This document shows positions 1 through 11,893 of a DNA stretch of 64,000 bases, piece by piece. The translations under genes were made by a program, and so were the position numbers. The stretch's first letter is position 1, and each line of letters begins with the position of its first letter. The notes under the pieces were generated by a model. That model did not search any database. It had not been told where the DNA came from and saw only the letters and a list, made by a program, of their open reading frames with translations. The DNA lies in the NCBI RefSeq assembly GCF_000756775.1, contig NZ_CCSF01000001.1, positions 3,038,001 to 3,102,000 on the forward strand. The letters are read 5' to 3'. The stretch is from Pseudomonas saudiphocaensis. GTDB lineage: Bacteria > Pseudomonadota > Gammaproteobacteria > Pseudomonadales > Pseudomonadaceae.

Positions 1-783
1 GCGTTGCTGGCCGTGCTTTGCATTGTTGCGATTGCGTTGTTCGTTATGCGCGATGGGGCCGACGAGCGGCCCGTGGCGCCAGTCACCACAAGCCTGCCGC
101 TCGGAGGCTCGGCCGCGGAGCCAGGCGGTGCGGAACCTGCTGCGCCTGACGACGCGTCCCCACAGGCCTCCCAGCCGCCGTTGGTTCGGGAGCCGCTGGC
201 TGCTACCGGTAGTGCGGACGTCGACGACTTCCCGCCACAGGATCCGGCGCCGGCCGTTCCGGTGCCCGCTCCTGAGCAGCCAAGCGAGCCTGCGGGCAGC
301 ACAACTCCGGTTGCGCCAAGCGCGCCTGCGCCTCAGCCTGTCGCTCCAGCTCCAGCTCCAGCTCCAGCTCCAGCTCCAGCTCCAGCTCCAGCTCCAGCTC
401 CAGCTCCAGCTCCAGCTCCAGCTCCAGCTCCAGCTCCAGCTCCAGCTCCAGCTCCGCGGGAGCCTGCGCCGGCAGCAACCCCGGCCCCCGTTGCCGCGGC
501 AGGCTGGTATGGCAGCCAGCCTGCCGGCAACTATCTGATTCAAATTCTAGGCACCCGCAATGAAAGCAATGCCCAGGCGCTGGTGAAGCAGCACGGCAGT
601 GGCTATCGCTACTTCACCAAGCTTCATGAAGGCAAGCCGCTGTATGTGGTCACCTATGGCAGTTTCCCCAACCGCAACGCGGCGACCCAGGCGATCAAGT
701 CATTGCCGGCTGCCCTGCAGGCTGGAAAGCCCTGGATACGAAACTTCTCCGGCGTGCAACAGGAAATCGCCAAAAAACCTTAA
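1..783 (+). CDS. SPOR-domain cell-division protein, DamX-like (5' end outside window)
   Basis: The frame is open from the first base, so this is the C-terminal part of a longer gene. It begins with a hydrophobic transmembrane stretch (about residues 1-16), continues with a long Pro/Ala linker, including a pure Ala-Pro run, and ends with a roughly 75-residue SPOR domain (GNYLIQILGTRNESNAQALV onward), which binds denuded septal peptidoglycan. In Pseudomonas a DamX-like protein (AAA/ExeA-like ATPase, transmembrane segment, periplasmic SPOR) lies between aroB and gltB, and gltB follows here, which supports the assignment. The SPOR part lies in the periplasm. The missing N-terminal half cannot be judged. 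Confidence 0.75.
   Translation, partial: ALLAVLCIVAIALFVMRDGADERPVAPVTTSLPLGGSAAEPGGAEPAAPDDASPQASQPPLVREPLAATGSADVDDFPPQDPAPAVPVPAPEQPSEPAGSTTPVAPSAPAPQPVAPAPAPAPAPAPAPAPAPAPAPAPAPAPAPAPAPAPAPREPAPAATPAPVAAAGWYGSQPAGNYLIQILGTRNESNAQALVKQHGSGYRYFTKLHEGKPLYVVTYGSFPNRNAATQAIKSLPAALQAGKPWIRNFSGVQQEIAKKP
343..450 (+). repeat. Hexanucleotide microsatellite, 18 perfect GCTCCA units
   Basis: Eighteen uninterrupted GCTCCA units encode alternating Ala-Pro in the linker between the membrane segment and the SPOR domain; a 19th imperfect unit (GCTCCG) follows. Gain or loss of units keeps the frame, so the likely effect is to vary linker length. Confidence 0.95.
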
Positions 784-789
784 ATAAAT

Positions 790-824
790 GCCCCAAAAAA
801 GTGCGCAATGCACCTTTTTGGGGC
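790..824 (+). terminator. Hairpin after the SPOR gene
   Basis: An inverted repeat with a 15-bp stem (GCCCCAAAAAAGTGC / GCACCTTTTTGGGGC, one mismatch) and a GCAAT loop starts 7 bases after the stop codon. No clean T tract follows. It probably separates the upstream operon from gltB, but an attenuator role is possible. Confidence 0.55.
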
Positions 825-953
825 TTGCAAAAAATAATTGTGTCGTTCTAGCTCACTTTGTAAACTGCTCCCCCGTTGCTCGCGTCCATTTTGGGGCGTT
901 GCTCTATATGGCCGGTAAGGGGTTGATTTACAACGTATTTAGCTGGAGCGCCT

Positions 954-3900
954 ATGAGAGCAGGTCTGTTTCGTCCTGAAGAGTTCAGGGATAACTGTGG
1001 CTTCGGGCTGATTGCCCATATGCAGGGCGAAGCGAGCCATCACCTACTGCAAACAGCCATCCAGTCACTGACCTGCATGACCCACCGCGGCGGCATCAAC
1101 GCTGATGGCAAGACCGGCGATGGCTGCGGGCTGCTGATGCAGAAGCCGGACGCCTTTATGCGTCTCATGGCCCGTCAGCACTTCGATGCCGAGCTGCCGG
1201 ATCTCTACGCTGTCGGCATGGTCTTCCTCGACCAGGACCCCATCAAAGCCGAGGCCGCCCGCGCCTGTTTCAATGAACAGATCCTCGCCCAGGGCCTGAC
1301 CCTTGTAGGCTGGCGCGAAGTGCCGGTGGACACCAGCGTGTTGGGGCGCTTGGCACTGGAGCGGTTGCCGCGCATCGAGCAGCTGTTCGTCTGTGCCGAA
1401 GGCCTGTCCGAGCGCGAGTTCGGTATCAAACTGTTTATGAGCCGCCGCCGCACCGAAGTGGCGCTGGCCGACGACAAGCAGTTTTATGTCTGCAGTTTCT
1501 CCGACAAGGACATCATCTATAAAGGTCTGATGATGCCGGCCGATCTGGCGCAGTTCTATCCGGATCTGAGCGACGAGCGTCTGGCGACCGCCATCTGCGT
1601 CTTTCACCAGCGCTTTTCCACCAACACCATGCCGCAGTGGCCGCTGGCGCAGCCGTTCCGCTTTCTTGCCCACAACGGCGAGATCAACACCATCACCGGC
1701 AACCGCAACTGGGCCCAGGCGCGCCGCCTGAAGTTCGCCAACGAGCTGCTGCCAGATCTGCAAAGCCTCGACCCGCTGATCAATCGCAGCGGCTCCGACT
1801 CCTCCAGCATGGACAACATGCTGGAGCTGCTGGTTACCGGTGGTATGGATCTGTTCCGCAGCCTGCGCATGATCATCCCGCCGGCCTGGCAGAACATGGA
1901 AACCATGGATCCGGACCTGCGCGCTTTCTACGAATACAACTCCATGCACATGGAGGCCTGGGACGGCCCGGCGGGTGTGGTGCTCACCGATGGTCGCCAC
2001 GCGATCTGCCTACTCGACCGTAACGGCCTGCGCCCGGCGCGCTGGATTACCACCAAGAACGGCTACATCACCCTGGCATCTGAAGTTGGCGTCTGGGATT
2101 ACCAGCCAGAGGACGTTATCGCCAAGGGTCGCGTCGGACCGGGCCAGATTCTGGCCGTGGATACCCATACCGGACAGATCCTGCACACCGACGACATCGA
2201 CAATCACCTGAAGTCGCAGCATCCCTACAAGAAGTGGCTGCGTCAGTATGCGTTGCGCATCCAGTCGACCCTGGACGACAACGATCACGGTTCGGCCTTC
2301 TACGACGCCGACCAGCTTCGGCAGTACATGAAAATGTTCCAGGTCACCTTCGAGGAGCGTGACCAGGTGCTGCGCCCGCTGGCCGAGCAAGGCCAGGAAG
2401 CGGTGGGTTCCATGGGCGACGATACGCCCATGGCGGTTCTTTCGCGTCGGGTGCGTTCGCCCTATGACTACTTCCGTCAGCAGTTCGCTCAGGTGACCAA
2501 CCCGCCGATCGATCCGCTGCGCGAAGCCATCGTGATGTCCCTGGAAACCTGCCTGGGCGCCGAGCGTAACGTTTTCGAGGAAACTGCCGATCACGCCAAC
2601 CGCGCGATCCTGACTACTCCGGTGATCTCGCCGGCGAAGTGGCGGACCATCATGGAGATCGATCGGCCGGGCTTCGATCGCCAGCTGATCGACCTTAACT
2701 ACGAGCAGTCGCTCGGCCTTGAAGCTGCGGTGCGCAATATCGCCGACCAGGCTGAAGAGGCCGTGCGTGGTGGCAAGGTGTTGCTGATCCTCAGCGATCG
2801 CAACATCGCTCCCGGCAAATTGCCGGTGCATGCCTCGCTGGCGGTGGGCGCCGTGCATCACCGGCTGATCGAGACCGGCCTGCGCTGCGACTGCAACATC
2901 CTTGTCGAGACCGCCACGGCGCGCGACCCGCATCATTTCGCGGTGCTGATCGGCTTCGGCGCGACGGCCGTCTATCCGTTCCTCGCCTACGAGGTGCTGA
3001 GTGATCTGATCCGCACCGGCGAAGTGCTCGGCGATCTCTACGAGGTGTTCAAGCATTACCGCAAGGGCATCACCAAGGGACTGCTGAAGATCATCTCGAA
3101 GATGGGCATCTCGACCATCACCTCCTATCGCGGCGCGCAGCTGTTCGAGGCGGTGGGCCTGGCCGACGAGGTGGTCGACCTGAGCTTCCGTGGTGTGGCC
3201 AGCCGCATCAAGGGCGCGCGTTTCGTCGACCTCGAAGCCGAACAGCAGGCGCTCGCCGCCGAAGCATGGAACAACCGCAAGCCGATCCAGCCGGGCGGCC
3301 TGCTCAAGTTCGTCCATGGCGGCGAATACCACGCCTACAACCCGGACGTGGTCGGGGCGCTGCAGAAAGCGGTACAGAGCGGCAACTACGGGCTGTTCAA
3401 GGAATACACCGCGCTGGTCGATCAGCGGCCGGTGTCGATGCTTCGCGACCTGCTTAAGCTCAAGGAGGCCGAGCGTCCGCTGGCCCTGGATGAGGTCGAG
3501 CCGCTGGATGCGATTCTCAAGCGCTTCGATGCCGCCGGCATTTCCCTCGGCGCCCTGTCGCCCGAGGCCCATGAGGCCATCGCCGAAGCCATGAACCGCA
3601 TCGGCGGGCGTTCCAACTCCGGCGAAGGCGGTGAGGACCCGGCGCGCTACGGCACCGCCCGCAGCTCGAAGATCAAGCAGGTGGCCACCGGCCGCTTCGG
3701 GGTGACCCCGGAATACCTGGTCAATGCCGAGGTCCTGCAGATCAAGGTGGCCCAGGGCGCCAAGCCCGGCGAAGGCGGTCAGCTGCCGGGCGGCAAGGTC
3801 AACGGCCTGATCGCCAGGCTGCGTTATGCGGTACCGGGCGTGACCCTGATTTCGCCCCCGCCGCACCATGACATCTATTCCATCGAGGACCTGGCGCAGC

Positions 3901-5402
3901 TGATCTTCGACCTCAAGCAGGTCAATCCCCAGGCGCTGGTGTCGGTGAAGCTGGTGGCCGAGCCCGGTGTTGGCACCATTGCTGCCGGCGTGGCCAAGGC
4001 CTACGCGGACCTGATCACCATCTCCGGTTACGACGGCGGTACCGGCGCATCACCGCTGAGCTCGATCCGTTATGCCGGTTCGCCCTGGGAGCTGGGCCTG
4101 GCGGAAACCCACCAGACCCTGCGCGGCAACGACTTGCGTGGCAAGGTCCGGGTGCAGACCGACGGTGGCCTGAAGACCGGCCTGGATGTGGTCAAGGCGG
4201 CGATCCTGGGCGCCGAGAGCTTCGGCTTCGGTACCGCGCCGATGATCGCCCTGGGCTGCAAGTACCTGCGCATCTGCCATCTGAACAACTGCGCCACCGG
4301 CGTAGCCACGCAGAATGATCAGCTGCGCAAGAACCATTTCATCGGCACTGCGGACATGGTGGTGAATTTCTTCACCTTCGTTGCCGAGGAAACGCGCGAA
4401 TGGCTGGCCAGGCTCGGTGTACGCAGCCTGCAGGATCTGATCGGGCGCACTGATCTGCTGGAAACCCTGCCGGGCGAGTCCGCCAAGCAGGCCAACCTGG
4501 ATCTCACGCCGCTTCTAGGCAGCGACCATATCCCAGCGGACAAACCGCAATACTGCCAGGTCGAGAAAAACCCGCCGTTCGATCAGGGTTTGCTGGCCGA
4601 GCAGATGGTCAGCCTCGCGCTGGATGCCATCAAGTCCGGCAGCGGCGGCGAGTTCGAGCTGGATATCTGCAACTGCGACCGCTCAATCGGTGCGCGCATC
4701 TCCGGCGAGATCGCCCGAATCCACGGCAACCAGGGCATGAAGGCTTCGCCCATCACCTTCCGTTTCAAAGGCACGGCGGGGCAGAGCTTTGGCGTCTGGA
4801 ACGCGGGTGGCCTGCACATGTACCTCGAAGGCGATGCCAACGATTACGTGGGCAAGGGCATGACGGGCGGCAAACTGGTGGTCACGCCACCCAAGGGCGG
4901 CGCCTACCGCACACAGGACTCGGCCATCGTCGGCAACACCTGCCTGTACGGCGCGACCGGCGGCAAGCTGTTCGCTGCAGGTACAGCGGGTGAACGCTTC
5001 GCGGTGCGCAACTCCGGTGCCCACACCGTGGTGGAAGGCGTGGGTGACCATTGCTGCGAATACATGACCGGCGGTTTCGTCTGCGTGCTGGGCAAGACCG
5101 GGCACAACTTCGGGTCGGGCATGACCGGCGGTTTCGCCTATGTGCTGGACATGGACAACAGCTTTGTCGACCGGGTGAACAACGAGCTGGTCAACCTGCA
5201 GCGCATCACCGGCGAGGCGATGGAAGCCTATCGCAGCCATCTGCACGGCGTGCTGTGCGAGTACGTGGCTGAAACCGGAAGTGCTTGGGGTGCCGAACTG
5301 CTGGAAGACCTGGACGACTACCTGCGCCGCTTCTGGCTGGTCAAGCCCAAGGCGGCGAACCTGGCGAACCTGTTGTCGAGCACCCGCGCGAACCCGCAAT
5401 AA
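954..5402 (+). CDS. gltB: Glutamate synthase (NADPH) large subunit
   Basis: This is the large subunit of NADPH-dependent GOGAT, which converts glutamine and 2-oxoglutarate to two glutamates in cytosolic ammonia assimilation. The 1482 residues fit the bacterial family. A short propeptide precedes Cys15 ([13 protein letters not shown]), the expected N-terminal nucleophile of the class II glutaminase domain (about 15-430). A central domain, the FMN-binding synthase domain (about 820-1180) and the C-terminal beta-helix (GxxxGG-type repeats, about 1240-1440) follow. The 3Fe-4S ligands are Cys1102, Cys1108 and Cys1113 ([12 protein letters not shown]). The start is supported by a GGAG 5 bases upstream. 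gltD follows after 98 bases, consistent with a gltBD operon. Confidence 0.97.
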   Translation: MRAGLFRPEEFRDNCGFGLIAHMQGEASHHLLQTAIQSLTCMTHRGGINADGKTGDGCGLLMQKPDAFMRLMARQHFDAELPDLYAVGMVFLDQDPIKAEAARACFNEQILAQGLTLVGWREVPVDTSVLGRLALERLPRIEQLFVCAEGLSEREFGIKLFMSRRRTEVALADDKQFYVCSFSDKDIIYKGLMMPADLAQFYPDLSDERLATAICVFHQRFSTNTMPQWPLAQPFRFLAHNGEINTITGNRNWAQARRLKFANELLPDLQSLDPLINRSGSDSSSMDNMLELLVTGGMDLFRSLRMIIPPAWQNMETMDPDLRAFYEYNSMHMEAWDGPAGVVLTDGRHAICLLDRNGLRPARWITTKNGYITLASEVGVWDYQPEDVIAKGRVGPGQILAVDTHTGQILHTDDIDNHLKSQHPYKKWLRQYALRIQSTLDDNDHGSAFYDADQLRQYMKMFQVTFEERDQVLRPLAEQGQEAVGSMGDDTPMAVLSRRVRSPYDYFRQQFAQVTNPPIDPLREAIVMSLETCLGAERNVFEETADHANRAILTTPVISPAKWRTIMEIDRPGFDRQLIDLNYEQSLGLEAAVRNIADQAEEAVRGGKVLLILSDRNIAPGKLPVHASLAVGAVHHRLIETGLRCDCNILVETATARDPHHFAVLIGFGATAVYPFLAYEVLSDLIRTGEVLGDLYEVFKHYRKGITKGLLKIISKMGISTITSYRGAQLFEAVGLADEVVDLSFRGVASRIKGARFVDLEAEQQALAAEAWNNRKPIQPGGLLKFVHGGEYHAYNPDVVGALQKAVQSGNYGLFKEYTALVDQRPVSMLRDLLKLKEAERPLALDEVEPLDAILKRFDAAGISLGALSPEAHEAIAEAMNRIGGRSNSGEGGEDPARYGTARSSKIKQVATGRFGVTPEYLVNAEVLQIKVAQGAKPGEGGQLPGGKVNGLIARLRYAVPGVTLISPPPHHDIYSIEDLAQLIFDLKQVNPQALVSVKLVAEPGVGTIAAGVAKAYADLITISGYDGGTGASPLSSIRYAGSPWELGLAETHQTLRGNDLRGKVRVQTDGGLKTGLDVVKAAILGAESFGFGTAPMIALGCKYLRICHLNNCATGVATQNDQLRKNHFIGTADMVVNFFTFVAEETREWLARLGVRSLQDLIGRTDLLETLPGESAKQANLDLTPLLGSDHIPADKPQYCQVEKNPPFDQGLLAEQMVSLALDAIKSGSGGEFELDICNCDRSIGARISGEIARIHGNQGMKASPITFRFKGTAGQSFGVWNAGGLHMYLEGDANDYVGKGMTGGKLVVTPPKGGAYRTQDSAIVGNTCLYGATGGKLFAAGTAGERFAVRNSGAHTVVEGVGDHCCEYMTGGFVCVLGKTGHNFGSGMTGGFAYVLDMDNSFVDRVNNELVNLQRITGEAMEAYRSHLHGVLCEYVAETGSAWGAELLEDLDDYLRRFWLVKPKAANLANLLSSTRANPQ

Positions 5403-5416
5403 AGAATTTGAGCTGA

Positions 5417-6919
<1,503 letters not shown>

Positions 6920-6925
6920 TTATTG

Positions 6926-6998
6926 GTAGGGCGGATCAGGCTATAACGATCCGCTGCGAGGAAGCTGTGGTGGATGTGAAAAGCGACATCCACCCTAC
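6926..6998. repeat. GTAGGG/CCCTAC-ended intergenic palindromic repeat (copy 1)
   Basis: The segment starts GTAGGGCGGAT and ends ATCCACCCTAC. It contains two hairpins, one with a GGTGGATGT / ACATCCACC stem. Relatives lie after hemE (8216-8270) and folK (59973-60073). This resembles the small intergenic palindromic repeats common in Pseudomonas. Confidence 0.7.
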
Positions 6999-7050
6999 GG
7001 CGCTGCCCGCTCCCGGCTTGCCCTGCCTGACATGAATCAAGGCGAATAAC

Positions 7051-7078
7051 AAAAGGCACGGCCCCTGCCGTGCCTTTT
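7051..7078 (+). terminator. Rho-independent terminator after gltD
   Basis: A perfect 12-bp stem, AAAAGGCACGGC / GCCGTGCCTTTT, with loop CCCT ends in a run of T. It sits 50 bases before hemE. Being A-rich at one side and T-rich at the other, it could work in both directions. Confidence 0.85.
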
Positions 7079-7128
7079 GCCATGGGCTTTGCGACAATGC
7101 GCGGCACTCTTTTTGCTGGAAGCCAGAC

Positions 7129-8196
7129 ATGACTGCCTTGAAGAACGATCGTTTCCTTCGTGCCCTGCTCAAGCAGCCCGTGGACGTCACCCCGGTGTGG
7201 ATGATGCGCCAGGCCGGGCGCTACCTGCCCGAGTACCGCGCGACCCGCGCCCGGGCTGGTGATTTCGTCAGCCTGATGAAGAACCCGGAGCTGGCCTGTG
7301 AGGTCACCATCCAGCCGCTGGACCGCTACCCACAGATCGACGCGGCGATCCTCTTCTCCGACATCCTCACCATCCCTGACGCCATGGGCCAAGGGCTGTA
7401 CTTCGAAACCGGCGAAGGCCCGCGTTTCAAGATGCACGTCAGCAGCATGGCCGACATCGAGGCGCTGCCAGTTCCGGACCCGGAAAAGGATCTGGGCTAC
7501 GTGATGGACGCCGTGCGTACCATCCGTCGCGAACTCAATGGTCGTGTGCCACTGATCGGATTCTCCGGCAGCCCCTGGACGCTGGCCACTTACATGGTCG
7601 AGGGCGGCTCGTCCAAGGACTTCCGCAAGACCAAGGCCATGCTCTACAACTCGCCCGAGGCGATGCACGCCCTGCTCGACAAGCTCGCGCTGTCGGTTAC
7701 CAGCTACCTCAACGGTCAGATCAAAGCGGGCGCGCAGGCGGTGCAGATCTTCGATTCCTGGGGTGGCGCGCTGTCCTCGGCGGCTTATCAGGAATTCTCC
7801 CTGGCCTATATGCGCAAGATCGTCTCGGGGCTGATTCGCGAGCATGAAGGGCGCCGTGTACCGGTGATTCTGTTCACCAAGGGCGGCGGTCTGTGGCTTG
7901 AAAGCATGGCCGAGGCCGGCGCCGAAGCGCTGGGTCTGGACTGGACCTGCGACATCGGCAGTGCCCGCGCGCGGGTCGGTGACAAGGTGGCTCTGCAGGG
8001 CAACATGGACCCGGCCGTTCTCTACTCAAGCCCGGAGTCGATCCGTGCGGAAGTGGCGCGGATTCTCGCTTCCTACGGTCAGGGCAGCGGTCACGTGTTC
8101 AACCTCGGCCACGGAATAACCCCCGAAGTCGACCCAGAGAACGCCAAGGCCTTCTTCGCCGCGGTACACGAGCTGTCTGCGCAATACCATCAATAA
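7129..8196 (+). CDS. hemE: Uroporphyrinogen decarboxylase
   Basis: HemE removes the four acetate carboxyls of uroporphyrinogen III to give coproporphyrinogen III in haem synthesis; it is cytosolic. The 355 residues match the family length. Both signature regions are present: the N-terminal [16 protein letters not shown], whose arginines bind substrate carboxylates, and [17 protein letters not shown] around residues 145-161. It is monocistronic by appearance, flanked by the terminator at 7051 and a repeat-filled gap. The order gltB-gltD-hemE matches Pseudomonas. Confidence 0.97.
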   Translation: MTALKNDRFLRALLKQPVDVTPVWMMRQAGRYLPEYRATRARAGDFVSLMKNPELACEVTIQPLDRYPQIDAAILFSDILTIPDAMGQGLYFETGEGPRFKMHVSSMADIEALPVPDPEKDLGYVMDAVRTIRRELNGRVPLIGFSGSPWTLATYMVEGGSSKDFRKTKAMLYNSPEAMHALLDKLALSVTSYLNGQIKAGAQAVQIFDSWGGALSSAAYQEFSLAYMRKIVSGLIREHEGRRVPVILFTKGGGLWLESMAEAGAEALGLDWTCDIGSARARVGDKVALQGNMDPAVLYSSPESIRAEVARILASYGQGSGHVFNLGHGITPEVDPENAKAFFAAVHELSAQYHQ

Positions 8197-8215
8197 GCTG
8201 AGAGCTGGAGCTGAC

Positions 8216-8270
8216 GTAGGGTGGATCACGCTTTATCGATCCACCGGGTGGCGGCCCACCGGGTGCCGCC
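8216..8270. repeat. GTAGGG-type intergenic repeat (copy 2)
   Basis: It begins GTAGGGTGGATCACGC and contains the hairpin GTGGATC...GATCCAC followed by a repeated CCACCGGGTG / GCCCACCGGGTG unit. It starts about 20 bases after hemE and belongs to the same family as 6926-6998 and 59973-60073. The rest of the gap to 8498 shows no gene and nothing else I can identify. Confidence 0.6.
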
Positions 8271-8498
8271 ACAGGTCGTCCAACGGGCACCCCTCCTTCA
8301 GGCTACGTCTCTAATGGCTGCTGCAAACACTAGAAACTCATGAAACCCTCGCCACATTCGGCGCGGGCTCGCGCTGTCCACAAAGCAGTGCATTACCCGC
8401 GACCTGTGGGAGCGCAGCCCTCGGCGCAAAGCTCTTACGGCATCGGCCAGAAGAGGGTGGCGACCCGTATCACCGGGACCACCTTTTTCCAGCCCGGC

Positions 8499-8795
8499 TC
8501 AGGGCTGCTGGTAATGCCCTGGCGCGCCGCTTGATTCATCTTCGTGAATCAGTCGGGTTACGCGAATATCGGTAATTCCCACCACCTCCGCCTGGCGCAA
8601 TAGCTCGGCTTCGTCAGCTTCGGCGTCGGGCATCACCAGGCTGTTTTCGGCGTCGGCATTGTGATGTTCGATCAGGCGCCGGGCTGCCTCGCCTTGGGTC
8701 AGGCTTTCCACATCAGACTCGATGATCTGCGCGCGTGGGTCGTTCTGAAAGATATAGTTGACTTCGAACTTGTTGGTCGATCGGTTTCCGAGCAT
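8499..8795 (-). CDS. Small acidic hypothetical protein
   Basis: The 98-residue protein is rich in Asp, Glu and Ala, with no signal peptide or membrane segment. I do not recognise a family. A strong ribosome-binding site (AGAGGAGAA, 7 bases before the ATG) makes it likely to be real. It stands alone on the minus strand between hemE and the small secreted protein gene. Function unknown. Confidence 0.6.
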   Translation of the reverse strand: MLGNRSTNKFEVNYIFQNDPRAQIIESDVESLTQGEAARRLIEHHNADAENSLVMPDAEADEAELLRQAEVVGITDIRVTRLIHEDESSGAPGHYQQP

Positions 8796-8975
8796 GGCAG
8801 TTCTCCTCTAAGGATGGGGCTGCCCAGTTGACTCACCGGTCCAGTTATTCGTTCGCCACGTTGGTCGAGTGACCCTGGAAGAGGATTTGCGAAAGCGCCG
8901 GGGTTCGGCGCCCGCCAGCCTGTCACCAGCAGGTGGATCGACAACGGGCGATCCACCATGCAGGAGCTCGGCTGC

Positions 8976-9413
8976 TTATTTCACCTTGGCGAAGTTCGCC
9001 TTGAGGGCAACGCCTGCCATCACCGCGCCGGCGTGGCACTCGTACTTGCTGCTGTCCTTGTACTCGACGTGCTTGTAGTTGCTGACGATATCCACCACGG
9101 CGTTGGCGCCGGCCGCCTTGGCGGATTTCTCCAGGCCGATCAATGCGGACTGCAGCGCCCAGCTGCAGGCGGCTTCGTCGGTCTTGTTGAAGGCGTTGGT
9201 CTTCTTGCTGGTGGTCACGCCGCTGCGCAGGATCTGCGCACCCGCCGGGCGTTTGGCCAGGTAGAACTTCACGCTGCCATCCAGGCGACCGGCCGCGGTG
9301 GCTTCGGCCACCGCCTCATCGAAGGGCAGGTAGTGGGTGGTGTCGCGGGCCTGGCTGATACCGGGCAGGCTGCAAAGCACGAGCGCCGCGCCGATCCATG
9401 TGGTTTTTTTCAT
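8976..9413 (-). CDS. Secreted small protein of the family misnamed 'excinuclease ATPase subunit'
   Basis: The 145-residue protein starts with a Sec signal peptide (cleavage likely after SQA at residue 22). The mature part has two cysteines (in AACSW and YECHAG) that could form a disulfide. Close relatives in Pseudomonas carry the database label excinuclease, but nothing here resembles UvrA: there is no Walker motif, and the protein is exported. An AGGAG lies just upstream of the start. It is downstream of the APE operon on the same strand, separated by 79 bases. The periplasmic role is unknown. Confidence 0.7.
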   Translation of the reverse strand: MKKTTWIGAALVLCSLPGISQARDTTHYLPFDEAVAEATAAGRLDGSVKFYLAKRPAGAQILRSGVTTSKKTNAFNKTDEAACSWALQSALIGLEKSAKAAGANAVVDIVSNYKHVEYKDSSKYECHAGAVMAGVALKANFAKVK

Positions 9414-9492
9414 GGTCCATCTCCTTACGGTGTTTTGGGGGTAAAGCTAGCTGCTGGGCAACTGCTAAAAACGGCCTCGCCTGCGTTGTCCT

Positions 9493-10719
9493 TTATGACC
9501 AGCGGCGGAAGATCAGCGACGTATTGATCCCGCCGAAGGCAAAATTGTTGTTCATCACGTATTCATGCTGCATGGCGCGCGGCGCTCCGACGATGTAGTC
9601 CAGCTCGCCGCAGCGTGGGTCGATCTGATCCAGGTTGAGCGTGTGGATATAGCGGTCGGCATTCATCATCTCGATGCTGAACCAGGACTCCAGAGCCCCG
9701 CAGGCGCCGAGGGTGTGACCGAGGTAGCTCTTCTGCGAGCTGATCGGCATGCGTGAGCCGAACAGCGCCTGGGTCGCCTGGGTCTCGGCGATATCGCCCT
9801 GGTCGGTGGCGGTGCCGTGGCCGTTGACGTAACCGATGGCGTCCGGCGACAGATTGGCATCTTCCAGTGCCAGCTCCATGGCACGGCGCATGGTTTCCTG
9901 CTCCGGCTTGGTCGCATGCTGGCCATCGGCGTTGCTGCCGAAGCCCACCAGCTCGGCATGGATGGTGGCGCCCCTTGCCAGGGCGTGCTCCAGCTCTTCG
10001 AGCACCAGCATGCCGGCGCCTTCGCCGATCACCAGCCCGTCACGGCCGCTGTCGTAGGGGCGCGGTGAACTGTGCGGTGCGTCGTTCTTCAGGCTGGTGG
10101 CATAGAGTGCGTCGAAGACCATGGCTTCGGTGGCGCAGAGCTCTTCGGCACCGCCGGCCAACATCATTTTCAGACGCCCGTACTTGATCGCCTCGTAGGC
10201 GTAACCGATACCCTGGCTGCCACTGGTGCAAGCACTGGAGGTAGGGATTACCCGGCCCTTGAGGCCGAAGAAGATGCTGATATTGGCCGCCGTGGTGTGC
10301 GGCATCATGCGGATATAGGAGTTGGCGTTGAGGCCATCGGCTACCGAATTGAGCAGCATATTTCCGAAGGCCTTGACCTCCTCGGTGCTGCCGGTGGAGG
10401 AGCCGCAGGCGACACCCATGCGGCCGTCGCGAATGCTGCCGTCATCCAGCAAGCCTGCGTGGGCCAGGGCCTGTTCGGCGGCGCCCACGGACAGGCGCGA
10501 AACACGGCCCATGCTGCGCAGCTGCTTGCGCGTCCAGTGCGCGGGTACGACGAAGTCGTCCACCGGTCCGCCCAGGCGGGTGTTCAGCTCGGTGAAACGA
10601 GCCCATTCGTCCATATGTCGAATGCCGCTGCGGTTGGCGCTGAAGTTGGCCTCGATACCAGCCCAGTCGCTACCCAGTGAGGTGATGCCGGCCATGCCGG
10701 TTACTACTACACGCTTCAT
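9493..10719 (-). CDS. APE beta-ketoacyl-ACP synthase (FabF-like)
   Basis: This is a condensing enzyme of aryl polyene synthesis, elongating the ACP-bound polyene with malonyl-ACP. The 408 residues start at an ATG overlapping the ketoreductase stop (TGATG). The Cys-His-His triad is visible: Cys164 (SSACTSG), His301 (NGHGTATD) and His335 (LGHTLGA), with Lys330. It is the last gene of the operon. In characterised APE systems a ketosynthase pairs with a catalytically inactive chain-length factor; here the factor is the first gene (25266-25982). By role this is a candidate for ApeO, but the two ketosynthases cannot be told apart with certainty from sequence alone. Confidence 0.88.
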   Translation of the reverse strand: MKRVVVTGMAGITSLGSDWAGIEANFSANRSGIRHMDEWARFTELNTRLGGPVDDFVVPAHWTRKQLRSMGRVSRLSVGAAEQALAHAGLLDDGSIRDGRMGVACGSSTGSTEEVKAFGNMLLNSVADGLNANSYIRMMPHTTAANISIFFGLKGRVIPTSSACTSGSQGIGYAYEAIKYGRLKMMLAGGAEELCATEAMVFDALYATSLKNDAPHSSPRPYDSGRDGLVIGEGAGMLVLEELEHALARGATIHAELVGFGSNADGQHATKPEQETMRRAMELALEDANLSPDAIGYVNGHGTATDQGDIAETQATQALFGSRMPISSQKSYLGHTLGACGALESWFSIEMMNADRYIHTLNLDQIDPRCGELDYIVGAPRAMQHEYVMNNNFAFGGINTSLIFRRWS

Positions 10720-11447
10720 CAGCACAGCCCGCCGTTGACCGCCAGCACCTGGCGAGTGATGTAGCCGGCCTCCGCCGACATGAGGAAGTTGACCGCTGCG
10801 GCCACTTCATCGGGCGTACCCATACGTTGCGCGGGAATCATCTTGAGCATCTCTTCGATCGGCAGGTTTTCGTCCAGCATGTCAGTGTCGATCAGGCCCG
10901 GAGCGACGCAGTTGACGGTGATGCGACGCTTGCCCAGTTCTACCGCCAGCGCCTTGGCCGCGCCGATCACGCCGGCCTTCGAAGCACTGTAGTTGACCTG
11001 GCCGCGGTTGCCGATCATCCCCGATACCGAGGTGATGCAGACGATGCGTCCTGGCTGGCGACGGCGGATCATCGGCATGGTCAGCGGTTGCAGGACATTG
11101 TAGAAGCCGTCGAGATTGGTGCGCAGCACCTGGTCCCAATCTTCGTCGGTAAGCGCAGGAAAGGCGCCGTCGCGAGTCAGGCCGGCATTACAGACCACGC
11201 CATAGTAGGCGCCGTGCTGCTCGATATCGGCTTCCAGCTGCTCGCGGCAGGCAGCGCGGTCGGCGACGTCGAATTGCAGGATGCGCGCCTGGCGACCCAG
11301 CGCCTGGATCTCCGCCTGTACGGCTTCGGCTTCATCGCGACGAGCGCGGCAATGCAGGACGATATCGTAGCCGCTGCGGGCCAGGCGCACGGCGATGGCG
11401 CGACCGATGCCGCGGCTGGAGCCGGTGACCAGGATGCTTTCACTCAT
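10719..11447 (-). CDS. APE 3-oxoacyl-ACP reductase (FabG-like)
   Basis: This short-chain dehydrogenase reduces the 3-keto group of the growing polyene chain with NADPH; its role corresponds to ApeQ. The 242 residues contain TGSSRGIG (8-15) for cofactor binding, the NAG motif at 88-90, and the catalytic Asn111, Ser140, Tyr153 and Lys157. The start chosen is the ATG in an ATGA overlap with the dehydratase stop; an upstream extension in the same frame would overlap that gene heavily. It lies between the dehydratase and the last ketosynthase. Confidence 0.9.
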   Translation of the reverse strand: MSESILVTGSSRGIGRAIAVRLARSGYDIVLHCRARRDEAEAVQAEIQALGRQARILQFDVADRAACREQLEADIEQHGAYYGVVCNAGLTRDGAFPALTDEDWDQVLRTNLDGFYNVLQPLTMPMIRRRQPGRIVCITSVSGMIGNRGQVNYSASKAGVIGAAKALAVELGKRRITVNCVAPGLIDTDMLDENLPIEEMLKMIPAQRMGTPDEVAAAVNFLMSAEAGYITRQVLAVNGGLC

Positions 11448-11893
11448 GAACGGGTTTCTTCCAGATAGCGCGCCACTTCGGGCGGGCGAAATACATTGAG
11501 ACGGGCTTCGGCATGGATGCCGGGGCCGTCGAGATGGCATTCGAACACGCCCATGCCGCTGTCATCCTGCAGTGAGCGAGTGGCAACGATGCACAGCTCG
11601 CTACCAAGAGCAAAGGATTCGACGTTGCACTGATAGCGGCGGGTGCCAAGCAGAAAGCCCAACTCGACCGGCAGGCCGGCCTGGCGTGCATGACAACCGG
11701 CGAAGGCGGCCACGCTTTGCGCCATGATCTCGACGCCGACCCAGGCCGGCAGGCTGCCGTCGGCCTGGCTGAGAAGGCCGGGACGAACCCTGAGGCGGGT
11801 GGTCACGCTGTCGGCATCGAAGGCTTCCACGGCGTCCAGCAGGATCATGTCGCCGGCGTGGGGCAGCAGCTGGGCAATCGGCCAGATACTCAA
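11444..11893 (-). CDS. APE hotdog dehydratase (ApeP-like)
   Basis: The 149-residue hotdog-fold protein opens with LLPHAGDMILLDAV, the typical start of APE 3-hydroxyacyl-ACP dehydratases. It should remove water to create the conjugated double bonds. It is the second dehydratase in the cluster; the other is fused to the ligase at 21677-23356. Characterised APE systems also use two dehydratases, ApeI and ApeP. It overlaps the upstream ketosynthase and the downstream ketoreductase by ATGA-type junctions. Confidence 0.82.
   Translation of the reverse strand: MSIWPIAQLLPHAGDMILLDAVEAFDADSVTTRLRVRPGLLSQADGSLPAWVGVEIMAQSVAAFAGCHARQAGLPVELGFLLGTRRYQCNVESFALGSELCIVATRSLQDDSGMGVFECHLDGPGIHAEARLNVFRPPEVARYLEETRS

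Noticed and set aside
2010-3869. 619-codon open frame on the minus strand
   Set aside because: It lies entirely opposite gltB, has no family features and follows from the codon bias of a GC-rich gene. The same holds for the 492-codon frame at 5318-6796 opposite gltD.
8976-9413. Database-style name 'excinuclease ATPase subunit' for the secreted protein
   Set aside because: The protein has a signal peptide and no nucleotide-binding motif; DNA repair is not supported.
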